The notes under the pieces are model-generated. The model did no database searches, was not told the DNA's origin, and saw nothing but the letters and a program-made list of their open reading frames with translations. Made by a program: the position numbers and the translations under genes. DNA of 64,000 nucleotides from SG-bin7 sp964498095 (GTDB taxonomy: Bacteria > Bdellovibrionota > Bdellovibrionia > Bdellovibrionales > SG-bin7): NCBI GenBank assembly GCA_964498095.1, contig CAZCFY010000010.1:62001-126000 (forward strand), written 5' to 3'. Of this stretch, positions 24,310 through 32,721 are shown one piece after another. Each line of letters starts with the position of its first letter. The stretch's first letter is position 1.

Positions 24310-25716
24310 TCAGCCTCCCATTCCTCCACCACTCATTCCTCCCAACGCTACCCCCCCGAGAACATTCCCTCCGCCCAGAGCACCGACTGCGGCCCCCTGA
24401 CCCTTTAATCTCGACATTGTTTCTTCGAGCTGAGAAAACTTCTTTCGGAGATTTTCTTCTTTTTTTACTAATTCTTTTTCTTTACGCGCGATCTGGTCAT
24501 CGATCGTATTGATATTTTGCTGTAGACCACGCTTACGATTAGAGATCGGCCCGAATGCCTGGTTCGTTAAGGTACCAAGTTCGCGCTTAACGGAATTTAC
24601 GAAGCCCGTAAAAATTCCATCACCCGAAAAGAAGCCCTGCACATCCTTGGACTGCTTCGCCAGTGTTTGACGGAATTTTTCTTTATCAAAATCCAAACTA
24701 CCGTTACGGTTAAAAACGATGCCAAGCTGGTTTAGCCGCTTAATGGATCCGGGCACACCATGTTGAGAATCCTGCACGAGGCGCTGAAAGCGCATTTCTA
24801 AACTGCGCAAAAGTCCATCGCCACCCAACGTACGCGAAGTGTCGGTGTTTTTATCAATTTTATTTTGCTGCTGAACAAATGAAAGTACACCGTTCATAGC
24901 TTTTACAAATTCGTCAACCTTGCCGCTAACGGCTTCTTGATTTTCCTTAATACTGACGTTAACGACTTTGCCCGGATCCGCTTGATGAATATCTAGCGTA
25001 ACTCCCGGGATAATATCGGCGACCTTGTTGTCGGAAATTTCCAGTTCAAAACCATCCACTTTAATGACGCCGTTTTTCGCTGCCCTAGACTCTTCAAAGT
25101 AAAAATCCTGATCACCATCCAAGAAATAAAGTGTAGGGTACTCGATTTGATTGTCCTGCCCCACTTGGTCACTCGACAACACCAGCTTATAAGGGGCATC
25201 TTTGTCCTTGCGGTCATTAATGATTGTCGCTTTTATTCCCATTTCCGCCGCATTAATTTTATTGGCAACCTGCTGAAGGGTATTGTTCTTTCCGTCAATG
25301 TAAATTTCCTTTTTTCCATCGGGAGTTTTAAAAGACAAATAACCTACACCCACTTCGGTTTGATCTTTATCCGGAAAGCCGTTAGTAATCGCCGAAGCCT
25401 TTTCGGCGATTTGCACGACTTCAATATTCCAACTTCCCGCGGAATTTAATCCGGGATCAGCAACGCCGGTAATTACTCCGGGATTACTTGACGTCAGTTG
25501 ATAGTCATTAAAACCGCGAGTCCCCGCCAACTCCCCGAGGGTTCCAGTGATTGCACCGACACGTGTCTCTAGATCACTTACAAGTTTGAGTTTGGCCTCG
25601 GCCTTACCTTTGCGGGCTTCGAGACTTTTTAAAGGAATAGCTTCGGCTTCCATTACCTTTTCGATAATGTTCGGCGGCAAACCCGTATTGATACTCGTAA
25701 ACGAAACACCTGCCAT
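24310..25716 (-). CDS. fliD: Flagellar filament cap protein FliD
   Basis: The product begins MAGVSFTSINTGLPPNIIEK, the short FliD_N segment, and continues through a central domain to a C-terminal coiled coil (RKRGLQQNINTIDDQIARKE) typical of FliD_C. FliD caps the growing filament and helps flagellin fold. I use the ATG at 25716 because it places the family start near the N-terminus. The frame stays open to 25743, and neither start has a clear Shine-Dalgarno. The last 30 residues are unusually rich in Gly, Ala and Met. It follows flaG and precedes fliS, probably in one transcript. Confidence 0.93.
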   Translation of the reverse strand: MAGVSFTSINTGLPPNIIEKVMEAEAIPLKSLEARKGKAEAKLKLVSDLETRVGAITGTLGELAGTRGFNDYQLTSSNPGVITGVADPGLNSAGSWNIEVVQIAEKASAITNGFPDKDQTEVGVGYLSFKTPDGKKEIYIDGKNNTLQQVANKINAAEMGIKATIINDRKDKDAPYKLVLSSDQVGQDNQIEYPTLYFLDGDQDFYFEESRAAKNGVIKVDGFELEISDNKVADIIPGVTLDIHQADPGKVVNVSIKENQEAVSGKVDEFVKAMNGVLSFVQQQNKIDKNTDTSRTLGGDGLLRSLEMRFQRLVQDSQHGVPGSIKRLNQLGIVFNRNGSLDFDKEKFRQTLAKQSKDVQGFFSGDGIFTGFVNSVKRELGTLTNQAFGPISNRKRGLQQNINTIDDQIARKEKELVKKEENLRKKFSQLEETMSRLKGQGAAVGALGGGNVLGGVALGGMSGGGMGG

Positions 25717-25800
25717 GTAATTATTTTCGCAAGAAAAACCCATAAATAGTGAGTCAATTAAATGGCTAGCGTCTAAAGGCTAGAGTTAGGATTTTGACTC

Positions 25801-26178
25801 TTAGAGAGCTTTGTTAAGGAGATTTCCCTTACCTTTGTCTTTGTCAATTAAGAGGTGAGCTAGATCTTGGATATTGATCCGGCGGATGACTTTGCCTTTG
25901 ATATCTTCAATCAAAACGAAAAATTTATTGTCGATGGCCTGAAGTCGCACATTGAGGTTATTATCTTTCACCCCGTTAATTGTCTTAACGTGCGCGACTA
26001 TTTTCTCGCGCTCCTCTTGAGAGAGCTCCCGCTGGTCCTGTTTGCCTTGACCAAACATTTGCCCGTTGGCATCGCGCTCAGTACTCTCTCCCGAGCGAAT
26101 CTGCGTCTTTTTTTCGACGTCCAATTTCGCTGTGGTAAGAGTCGAATTAATTACGTTGCGAACCGACTTTATATCCAT
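25801..26178 (-). CDS. flaG: FlaG-like protein
   Basis: The 125-aa product has a disordered Gln-rich first half. Its C-terminal half carries RLQAIDNKFFVLIEDIKGKV and then RRINIQDLAHLL, the FlaG-type fold in which a strand pair precedes an Ile-Pro-Pro-like end. FlaG limits filament length and its gene commonly precedes fliD, as it does here. A sigma-28-like promoter ends only about ten bases before the ATG, so the leader would be extremely short. Family resemblance is moderate and the position is strong. Confidence 0.8.
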   Translation of the reverse strand: MDIKSVRNVINSTLTTAKLDVEKKTQIRSGESTERDANGQMFGQGKQDQRELSQEEREKIVAHVKTINGVKDNNLNVRLQAIDNKFFVLIEDIKGKVIRRINIQDLAHLLIDKDKGKGNLLNKAL

Positions 26179-26188
26179 ACCCGTCTCT

Positions 26189-26215
26189 TTATCGGAAAAA
26201 AAATGTGTCTCTTTA
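26189..26215 (-). promoter_or_regulatory. Sigma-28-like promoter for flaG-fliD-fliS
   Basis: On the minus strand TAAA is followed by 15 bases and TCCGATAA, against the FliA consensus TAAA-N15-GCCGATAA. This is seven of eight in the -10 and perfect in the -35 core. Transcription would run into flaG at 26178 with almost no leader. Confidence 0.7.
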
Positions 26216-26270
26216 AGGTACGCCGTTCTTTTTCCGGAACTATACGCAATTTAAGACTGGGCTATTAACT

Positions 26271-26303
26271 AGAAAGAAAGTCCAGACGAAAATGCGTCTG
26301 GAC
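26271..26303 (-). terminator. Rho-independent terminator of the dioxygenase gene
   Basis: GTCCAGACG and CGTCTGGAC form a perfect 9-bp stem with a 6-base loop. On the minus strand it is followed by TTTCTTTCT. It lies just after the dioxygenase stop (26316) and in front of the flaG promoter. Confidence 0.75.
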
Positions 26304-26315
26304 CAGAAATCATTT

Positions 26316-26978
26316 TTACGGCCGTTCTAAAGTAATATTAAAGGTCGCCACCGGATAGGGTAAGTCTTCCGTTGGCACCAAGGGAACAATTACCTTCTTT
26401 TGATCCTCTAATTTCAAGCGGCTTAATATGCGGTCAGATTTATTAAGTACATCCCCCGCGAAATACATTTGTGTGATGAGTTCCATAAATCCACGTTTTT
26501 GCACTTTGAAGTGAATGTGTGGGGGCCGAACCCAACCCTCATCCGCAGGATAGGCGCCAGGAACAATCGTGCGAAACCGGTATTCTCCACGCGCATTAGT
26601 TACGGCCTTTCCCCAATACTGAAAATTTGGATCAAGCGGTGCTGGGTTGGGATCTGAACGGTGATTATATTTGCCGCTAGCACATGCCTGCCAAATTTCT
26701 ACAAGAACGCCTTCAATCGGCCCGCGGTCACAATTTTCAACTATACCTTGAACGATAATAATTTGGCCCTTCGCTAATTGGCTGCTACCTCTTAGCGTGA
26801 CAAGGTCCGTATCTTTATCCGGTTGATCATCTACCGGGTAAAAGGGGCCTTCCGGCTGAACCGGTGTTGTTTTACAAATGGCCTGGGCGACCGCATTAGT
26901 AGCAACGCCGGCCGTAGCAGCGAATATTCCTAATTTTAGAGCTTTTCTTCGATCTAAATTAATATTTGAATTTGACAT
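26316..26978 (-). CDS. Intradiol ring-cleavage dioxygenase-type protein, Tat-exported
   Basis: From the ATG at 26978, chosen because GGAGGTAATT precedes it, the product is 220 aa with a twin-arginine signal DRRKALKLGIFAATAG. The protocatechuate/catechol 3,4-dioxygenase fold is shown by EGPFYP and by Fe(III) ligands in SGKYNH (Tyr), PGAYP (Tyr) and PPHIHFKV (two His). These four ligands are the full intradiol set. Most such exported homologues have no proven substrate, and the aromatic-degradation partners are absent here. It ends in a good terminator. It lies in front of the DUF1552/DUF1592 pair, but on a separate transcript. Confidence 0.92.
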   Translation of the reverse strand: MSNSNINLDRRKALKLGIFAATAGVATNAVAQAICKTTPVQPEGPFYPVDDQPDKDTDLVTLRGSSQLAKGQIIIVQGIVENCDRGPIEGVLVEIWQACASGKYNHRSDPNPAPLDPNFQYWGKAVTNARGEYRFRTIVPGAYPADEGWVRPPHIHFKVQKRGFMELITQMYFAGDVLNKSDRILSRLKLEDQKKVIVPLVPTEDLPYPVATFNITLERP

Positions 26979-27116
26979 AATTACCTCCAGCAACAATGTA
27001 TAGCAATTTGTGAAAGTAAAAAATAATTTATATTACTTAGAATCGTGATAAGTGCTTTTTATGATACAAAGTAAGTCAGGATTTTTTAATAATTTAGGTT
27101 ATGTGGGCCCATCCAA

Positions 27117-28544
27117 CTAAACTGTAAACAACTCCGGTACTTCGCCAATCACATCACCAAGACGGGTAATGCCAGAGGCAGCTTTCATAGCGGAAACCAC
27201 GACGCGGGCGGGATGCTCACCGCGCTTTTGGATATGCTTGCCAGGTTTTAATCCGCCGGCGGCGCCCGCAACTAAAACCATCATGTTAACAGTTGAATGT
27301 GAGCCAACTTCCTTCGTGTCGGTACCATCATTGTAAGCGGCACCATGACCACCCTCCCAAAGGAATACCAAAGCACAGCTATCAAGAACATTACCGGCAC
27401 CTTCCGGCGTGCTACGCAATTTATTTAGTAAATAGCAAAAGTGTTCAACGTGCCATGAGTGAGCTAACGACATTCCATATCCAACATTATCGCCCGGATT
27501 ATAATTAGGTGCGATATTGTAAACGGGAGTCCCCGCGGGTACAGGAATATTTCCGCCGCCATGACCAAGATCATGAACATCTGCGGTCACATTAGCCAGC
27601 TGCGGATGAAGTTTTGAAGCGTTCATATGCCCTTGCGCCGTAGAGATCATATGCGTTACGACCCGAGTCGCATCACAAACCATGGCTGCATGAATTAAAT
27701 CCATGAATACGCGATTACGTTTAAATTCATCACTGTAATTTCCAGCACGCACAGGATCCGCACCGGGGCTAGGCAATACAGAGCAATTTCCGGTGGACGC
27801 AATACTTCTTTCTAAATCGCGAATTTGATCAAAGTGATCCGATAACCGTTGCTTATCGCTAACACTCACTTGGTTCAATAATTTATCCCGCTGCCCGAGA
27901 AGAAAATCTAAAACGCTTTTCTTTTTATTTAGTTGCTGCTGTAATTCCGGTGAATTTCCACTCGACGAAAATAATGCCTGATAGGCCTTTAAGGGAGAAA
28001 TTTCATTTTGAATTCTCCCGCCGTTGGCGTTAAAGGCTATTACATTTCTTTCGCCAAAATCGTAACCGTCAACGTAAAATTCTGGCTGCGCCTGATAATG
28101 AAGGGATTTGAACCGGGTTGATGACCCAATAGTACGCGCGACAATTTGATCGGCGGTTTCCGTGCGGCGATTAGAATTTGTTCCCATCAACTGTGGGTAG
28201 TGGCTGTCGGCATGAAAGTCACCATCCCGGCCCGCCAAAGTATTTAGATCGCCTATTCCTAATCCAGAAACGGCGCTGACATAATTTCGCAGATTATAAG
28301 TTTCTATTGGCTTAAGCCCTACGCTTATTGGAAAATTTCTTCCCACCGCCGTCGGAATTGTATAATTTCGCGGATCATAGTCACCGCCAATAGACTGACC
28401 ATTAAAGAACACGCCAAATCGTAACGGGGCACCCGCCGCGAGGGCTCCATGGCTATTAAGCATAACTTCTAAAACCGGCAACCCAAGGATAATTCCGCCA
28501 CTGCCTTTAAGGAATGTTCTTCGACTCATTTTCGGTTGCTTCAT
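27117..28544 (-). CDS. DUF1552 family protein, Tat-exported
   Basis: The 475-aa protein begins with a Tat signal (MSRRTFLKGSGGIILGLP) and shows the DUF1552 pattern: RFGVFFNGQSIGGDYDP, FHADSHYPQLMG and HDLGHGGG. DUF1552 proteins are typically encoded next to DUF1588/DUF1592 proteins in myxobacteria, planctomycetes and Bdellovibrio-like bacteria. No enzymatic activity has been established for the family as far as I know. The partner gene ends 13 bases upstream, so the two form one unit. Family assignment is from these motifs and gene pairing. Confidence 0.85.
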   Translation of the reverse strand: MKQPKMSRRTFLKGSGGIILGLPVLEVMLNSHGALAAGAPLRFGVFFNGQSIGGDYDPRNYTIPTAVGRNFPISVGLKPIETYNLRNYVSAVSGLGIGDLNTLAGRDGDFHADSHYPQLMGTNSNRRTETADQIVARTIGSSTRFKSLHYQAQPEFYVDGYDFGERNVIAFNANGGRIQNEISPLKAYQALFSSSGNSPELQQQLNKKKSVLDFLLGQRDKLLNQVSVSDKQRLSDHFDQIRDLERSIASTGNCSVLPSPGADPVRAGNYSDEFKRNRVFMDLIHAAMVCDATRVVTHMISTAQGHMNASKLHPQLANVTADVHDLGHGGGNIPVPAGTPVYNIAPNYNPGDNVGYGMSLAHSWHVEHFCYLLNKLRSTPEGAGNVLDSCALVFLWEGGHGAAYNDGTDTKEVGSHSTVNMMVLVAGAAGGLKPGKHIQKRGEHPARVVVSAMKAASGITRLGDVIGEVPELFTV

Positions 28545-28557
28545 TTTTCCCCCAAAA

Positions 28558-30126
28558 CTATTTCTGTAAAAACGGCGCCGAAGTCGCGACAGCTAAAATC
28601 AAGTCCTTAATACTGCCGGACTTATCAAACTCCGATTTCAGAGAGTTGATCAAAGTCATATTTCCACCGTCTATTTCTTCGCCCATTCCAAAGTGATAAA
28701 TTTGTTTTACTAAACAATATTGAATTTGCTGCGACTCCAAAAGCCGCTGTGACAGTTCGGTGGGTCCGCTAAAAATTCCCATACCAGGAATGTCGCCTTT
28801 TCCTTCTATATAACAAGTCATCTTCGCCGAACCGTCAGCATTATAATCATATTCGCGGTAGCGGCCCTTGTTATCGAAGCGCTCTAAACCAAATCCAATG
28901 GGATCCATCAGTTGATGACAAGCAAAGCAAGTGCCGCCGGACTTGCGGTGTGCATCGTAACGGTTATATTTACAGTCCGGCTGACCTTCGGGAACTGGCG
29001 GTGGTGCATCTACATTTGCATCTGGCGGTGGCGGCGGCACTGGGGTACATAAGAGGCGTTCGCGAATAAATTTTCCCCGCATTGTTGGGCTTGTGTCAGC
29101 GAATTTTGGAACCACAGACAGAAACGCCGCCGTTGATAATATTCCCCCACGGCCCGCCGGATAATTAACTAAAGTTGCATTGCTACCAAGGTTAGTCATT
29201 CCATAAGTTGGACCAAGTGTGCTGTCTATAGTTGTTTGGTTTGTTAGTAAAAGCTCGCGCCAGGATTTGTTCTCATCAAAAAGAACGCGCTTAACCATCG
29301 CGTCGGCCTCTCGCTTCATGGCCGCCGATAGCGTGTCGTCCGGCAATCCGCCATAACCAAACCATAAGGAGTGAAATTTCTGAATTTGTGAAACTGCGCG
29401 CGGGGAACCCAGTAAACTATTAGCGGCGGCACGAATCTGTGCGGCGGTGCTCAGCTGACCACTTTCCGCAAGTCTTAAAAGGGAATCATCCGGCGAACTT
29501 CCCCAGATAAAAAACGATAAGCGAGAAGCAATATCATGTTGGCTAAGTGCCACACTGTTTTCGATACGGTAAAGAAAACTTGGATGCTGAACAAGGGCGC
29601 GAATAACCATTTCAACACCAACATCAAAACTACCGGCGCCTCCCGCTTGAGCTAAACCAAAATTTACAAAACTCGAAGTTTCCTCTTGTGATAGATTACG
29701 GCGAAAAAACAAGCGTCCAATTTTTTTAACGAAATTCGTCATGCATGTGGCGTCCGCCGATGAAGTGCCGTTACACCCGAGAACGCGAAGTTTGCGGGCG
29801 GAATCCAAAACCAAGCGCCCAGAAACATCCGCGGCCAAGCTATCGAGTCCCTGAATCAACGGCGCCGAAGGGTTTTGCATACTGATTTCGTTGTCATAAG
29901 GAGATCTGTTTTCTTTTGGTAAAAAGGTCGATGAACTTAGGGAGGTATCTTCTAAAATTATATTTAGGGACTTTGTAATTTCGTCGTTACTTAAGCGGCG
30001 CAGTTTTGTTTCCGCCGAAGAACTAAAATTACCTTCGGAAATTGAGCGAAAAGCATTGCAATTACCGTAGAAGAATAAGAGAGAGGATAGGCCAACTAAG
30101 TAGATAACAATTCTTTGAAATTTCAC
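28558..30126 (-). CDS. DUF1587/1592/1588/1585 domain exported protein with CxxCH
   Basis: The 522-aa product has an N-terminal signal whose Cys follows Asn (FFYGNC), a nonstandard lipobox. The order of segments matches the multi-DUF family: LRRLSNDEITKSL (DUF1587), IGRLFFRRNLSQEE (DUF1595), SRLSFFIWGSSPDDSLL (DUF1592), ILSTAAFLSVVPKFADTSPT (DUF1588), then the CFACHQLMDPIGFGLERF segment, a CxxCH haem-like site. The proline block PPPPPDANVDAPPP is typical. It is partnered with DUF1552. Function is unknown; some members are annotated as cytochrome-like. Confidence 0.86.
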   Translation of the reverse strand: MKFQRIVIYLVGLSSLLFFYGNCNAFRSISEGNFSSSAETKLRRLSNDEITKSLNIILEDTSLSSSTFLPKENRSPYDNEISMQNPSAPLIQGLDSLAADVSGRLVLDSARKLRVLGCNGTSSADATCMTNFVKKIGRLFFRRNLSQEETSSFVNFGLAQAGGAGSFDVGVEMVIRALVQHPSFLYRIENSVALSQHDIASRLSFFIWGSSPDDSLLRLAESGQLSTAAQIRAAANSLLGSPRAVSQIQKFHSLWFGYGGLPDDTLSAAMKREADAMVKRVLFDENKSWRELLLTNQTTIDSTLGPTYGMTNLGSNATLVNYPAGRGGILSTAAFLSVVPKFADTSPTMRGKFIRERLLCTPVPPPPPDANVDAPPPVPEGQPDCKYNRYDAHRKSGGTCFACHQLMDPIGFGLERFDNKGRYREYDYNADGSAKMTCYIEGKGDIPGMGIFSGPTELSQRLLESQQIQYCLVKQIYHFGMGEEIDGGNMTLINSLKSEFDKSGSIKDLILAVATSAPFLQK

Positions 30127-30221
30127 CCGCGCCCCCTTTTAATAACTCTATCAATAATTTCATAGGGATAATTCTATATTTTGGCAGGGCTTAATCTCAT
30201 AATGAGACGCCGAGAACCTCT

Positions 30222-30258
30222 TAAAATTGTCCGGGCGGCCCCTCGACAAAGCCGCCCG
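30222..30258 (-). terminator. Terminator-like hairpin after flagellin 1
   Basis: CGGGCGGC and GCCGCCCG form a perfect 8-bp GC-rich stem at 30232-30258. On the minus strand it is followed by GACAATTTT. It lies 20 bases past the flagellin stop at 30279. Confidence 0.65.
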
Positions 30259-30278
30259 AACTGCCACTAAAACAACTA

Positions 30279-31112
30279 TCAACCTAACAACTTCAGGGCA
30301 ATTGCCGGAAATTGATTAGCTTGCGCCAACACGGTCGACGTTGCGTTTAGTAAAATGTTATTTTTAGTTAAATCTGCAGTGGAGGCAGCAATATCAGCAT
30401 CACGGATACGTGAATTCGCAGCTGAGAGATTTTCTACCGCTACACCCAAGTTATCGTCTGTCGAAATCAAGCGGTTTTGGATTGCTCCTAAGTTTGCGCG
30501 GAAACCGTTGGTTTTTGACAGAGCTTCTTCGATAGTATCGAGAGCAGAACGTGCGCCGTCGGCCGATGAAAAGTCAAAGCCGTCAATGCCCAGTGACGCT
30601 GTCGTCGCATCTGATTCACTGGCGTCAAAACTGATTCTGTCTCTAAAATCATCATTATTGATGTCAATTTGGAAAGAGAATTTATCACCCGATCCATTTA
30701 ATAAATGGGTATTACCAAAGCGGGTACTTTGCGCGATACGCTCAGCTTCACTGATTAATTGCTGAACCTCTTTGTTGACGAAGCCGCGCTCTTGATCTCC
30801 AATATTATCAGATGAAGCTTGTACGCCTAGCTCGCGTAGACGTGTGATAATATTACTGATCTCGTTCAAACCACCTTCCGCGATTTGCACGACCGACATA
30901 GCATCCTGCGCGTTTCGCTGCGCCTGACGATAACCGCGAACTCGTGATTTCAAATTTTCTGAAATCGATAATCCCGCCGCATCATCGGCAGCTTTCGTAA
31001 TCCGGCTACCCGATGCCAGTTGCGCATAAGATCTTTCGATGCCGCGCTGGCTATCTGCCATCGCTCTTTGTGCGTTAATAGAAACAATATTGGTATTTAC
31101 TCTTAGTGGCAT
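30279..31112 (-). CDS. fliC: Flagellin 1
   Basis: The 277-aa flagellin has the conserved D0/D1 N-terminus (NTNIVSINAQRAMADSQRGI) and C-terminus (NILLNATSTVLAQANQFPAI) joined by a minimal central segment. It lacks an outer D2/D3 domain, as do its three paralogues. Flagellin is exported through the flagellar type III system and forms the filament. A good AAGGAG ribosome site lies eight bases before the ATG. The upstream region has a sigma-28-like -10 (GCCGAAAG). It is closest to flagellin 2. The GC-rich hairpin behind the stop fits a monocistronic unit. Confidence 0.96.
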   Translation of the reverse strand: MPLRVNTNIVSINAQRAMADSQRGIERSYAQLASGSRITKAADDAAGLSISENLKSRVRGYRQAQRNAQDAMSVVQIAEGGLNEISNIITRLRELGVQASSDNIGDQERGFVNKEVQQLISEAERIAQSTRFGNTHLLNGSGDKFSFQIDINNDDFRDRISFDASESDATTASLGIDGFDFSSADGARSALDTIEEALSKTNGFRANLGAIQNRLISTDDNLGVAVENLSAANSRIRDADIAASTADLTKNNILLNATSTVLAQANQFPAIALKLLG

Positions 31113-31157
31113 AGTTCACTCCTTGTTTACAAGACCGTCGAGGTCGAGTGTTATTTA

Positions 31158-31253
31158 CAACAACTCTTTCGGCGAGGTCGGGAGCGCCTAAAGTCACGTC
31201 GAGCGTTTCTGGTCCAAGGATGTGGGAATTCTGGTCGAAGGTTTTAAAAAACT
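31158..31253 (-). repeat. Duplicated flagellin leader block, copy A
   Basis: About 96 bases here (from CAACAACTCTTTCGGCGAGG to the AAAAAACT end) align with 32479-32575 upstream of flagellin 2 with high identity. The block contains the sigma-28 -10 and -35 region and several TGGTCC/TGGACC boxes. The rest of the gene-free stretch 31113-31485 holds a short leader and the flagellin 2 terminator-like hairpin. I see nothing else in it. Confidence 0.7.
31166..31192 (-). promoter_or_regulatory. Sigma-28-like promoter of flagellin 1
   Basis: The -10 on the minus strand is GCCGAAAG, six of eight to GCCGATAA. The -35 at N15 is TTTA, weaker than TAAA. The same place in the duplicated block of flagellin 2 has a perfect TAAA, which supports the spacing. 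Confidence 0.5.
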
Positions 31254-31419
31254 TGACCTAGAGAGAGACATTTCGAGATTAAAGTCGGGTTTGTTTCAAT
31301 ATCGGGAGAAGGGCTTATAAGACCTATCTCTTATAGACATTTGGGGCCATAGACGCAGGGCTCGTCTCGTCTTGTTCCTTACCCTATTTGCAACCTCATC
31401 CAATTATTCTTTGAGGTAC

Positions 31420-31444
31420 CCCAGGGAGCTTTTGGCTCCCTGGG
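31420..31444 (-). terminator. Terminator-like hairpin after flagellin 2
   Basis: CCCAGGGAGC and GCTCCCTGGG form a perfect 10-bp stem with a 5-base loop, about 40 bases after the flagellin 2 stop. No strong U-run follows, so efficiency is uncertain. Confidence 0.55.
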
Positions 31445-31485
31445 CAGGTAAGTACCAGGAAGGATTAATGCCCTTCGCGTCTAAC

Positions 31486-32319
31486 TTATCCGAGTAATTT
31501 CAGAGCTACTGCAGGGAACGAATTCGCCTGTTGCAACACTGAAGTTGTAGCGTTGAGTAATATGTTGTTCTTAGTCAATTCTGCAGTTGACCAAGCCACA
31601 TCTGTATCACGAATTCGTGAGTTGGCGGCTGACAAATTCTCAATTTGTACGCCAATATTATCAGATGTTGAAATCATGCGGTTTTGAATCGCCCCAAGAT
31701 TGGCGCGGAAACCGTTTACTTTACTTAGACCGTCTTCAATGGTTTCCAGAGCAGCTTGGGCTCCGCCTTTGTCATTGAAGTCGAAACCAGAAATTCCCAG
31801 GGAATCGGCTGTCGCTTCTGTTTCGCTAGCGTCAAAACTAATGCGGTCTACGTTGTCGTTGTTACCGATGTCAATTTGGAATGCAAACGTATCACCTGTA
31901 CCGTTTAACATTTTCACGTCACCAAATCGTGTTGACTCTGCAATACGGTCAACTTCGGCCACTAAATGTTGAACCTCTTTGTCGATGAAGCCGCGCTCTT
32001 TATCACCAATATTATCAGAAGCAGCTTGCACGCCTAACTCACGCAAGCGAGTTAAGATGTTTGAAATTTCATTAAGACCGCCCTCAGCGATTTGCACGAC
32101 GGACATAGCATCGTTGGCATTTCGTTGAGCTTGTTGATAACCGCGAACTCGTGATTTCAAATTTTCTGAAATCGACAGCCCTGCAGCATCATCAGCAGCT
32201 TTCGTAATCCGGCTACCTGAAGCTAATTGAGCATAACTCTTATTAACTTCCCTTTGTGTGCCCGACATATAACGTTGGGCGTTTACTGACGCGATGTTGG
32301 TAGTAACTTGTAGTGGCAT
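31486..32319 (-). CDS. fliC: Flagellin 2
   Basis: From the ATG at 32319, which has AAAGGGGAGG upstream, the product is 277 aa and starts MPLQVTTNIASVNAQRYMSG. The frame opens 36 bases earlier but that start lacks a family match. It is nearly colinear with flagellin 1, with the same short central segment and a C-terminus ending LQQANSFPAVALKLLG. A sigma-28-like promoter with perfect TAAA lies about 160 bases upstream, giving a long leader that contains a CsrA-like hairpin. Its relation to flagellin 1 suggests recent tandem duplication including the leader. Confidence 0.96.
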   Translation of the reverse strand: MPLQVTTNIASVNAQRYMSGTQREVNKSYAQLASGSRITKAADDAAGLSISENLKSRVRGYQQAQRNANDAMSVVQIAEGGLNEISNILTRLRELGVQAASDNIGDKERGFIDKEVQHLVAEVDRIAESTRFGDVKMLNGTGDTFAFQIDIGNNDNVDRISFDASETEATADSLGISGFDFNDKGGAQAALETIEDGLSKVNGFRANLGAIQNRMISTSDNIGVQIENLSAANSRIRDTDVAWSTAELTKNNILLNATTSVLQQANSFPAVALKLLG

Positions 32320-32391
32320 AGAGCCTCCCCTTTTTGGCGGAAATCCTAACCTCACTCGACTTTGGGCCTACCTACAAGCCCCGAGACGGGC

Positions 32392-32406
32392 GCGCTATCC
32401 TTGCGC
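32392..32406 (-). promoter_or_regulatory. CsrA-like hairpin in flagellin 2 leader
   Basis: On the transcript GCGC-AAGGATA-GCGC presents an AAGGA/GGA loop on a short stem, the form of a CsrA site. It lies about 70 bases before the ATG at 32319. csrA (63482-63712) and fliW (56872-57408) are in this window. Confidence 0.5.
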
Positions 32407-32478
32407 TGGTTTTTGAACACGTTGGAACCTTACTTCAGGATTTTTTGCAACCTTTTGGTCGCGTCCTGTTGCTTGATT

Positions 32479-32575
32479 CAACAACTCTTTCGGCGAGGTC
32501 CGGTGGCCCTTTAGTCGCGTCCAGCATTTCTAGACCATCGTCAGATATTTTCTGGACCAAAGTTTTGAAAAAACT
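32479..32575 (-). repeat. Duplicated flagellin leader block, copy B
   Basis: This is the counterpart of 31158-31253, with CAACAACTCTTTCGGCGAGG identical and later parts diverged by substitutions. It carries the flagellin 2 promoter. The 402-base gene-free stretch 32320-32721 otherwise holds the leader with the CsrA-like hairpin and, at its right end, the upstream region of the divergent kinase. Confidence 0.7.
32487..32513 (-). promoter_or_regulatory. Sigma-28-like promoter of flagellin 2
   Basis: The minus strand reads TAAA, 15 bases, then GCCGAAAG. The -35 core is perfect and the -10 is six of eight. Confidence 0.62.
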
Positions 32576-32721
32576 ACGTTCGTCGGGGAATTTTCAAGAC
32601 TGAGGTCCAGGAATTTTTCGGCAGGGAGTAAGTCCGGCACGACTTTAATTGGATAGACCTTTGTTGGCCTCTACTTTTGGGGCGTCAAGTTTTGTGTTAG
32701 CTCTACTTAATTAGAAAATTT

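Noticed and set aside
31292..31330. A second CCCGATAT-like -10 upstream of flagellin 1
   Set aside because: No -35-like sequence at the right spacing; the box at 31166 is better supported by the duplicated block.
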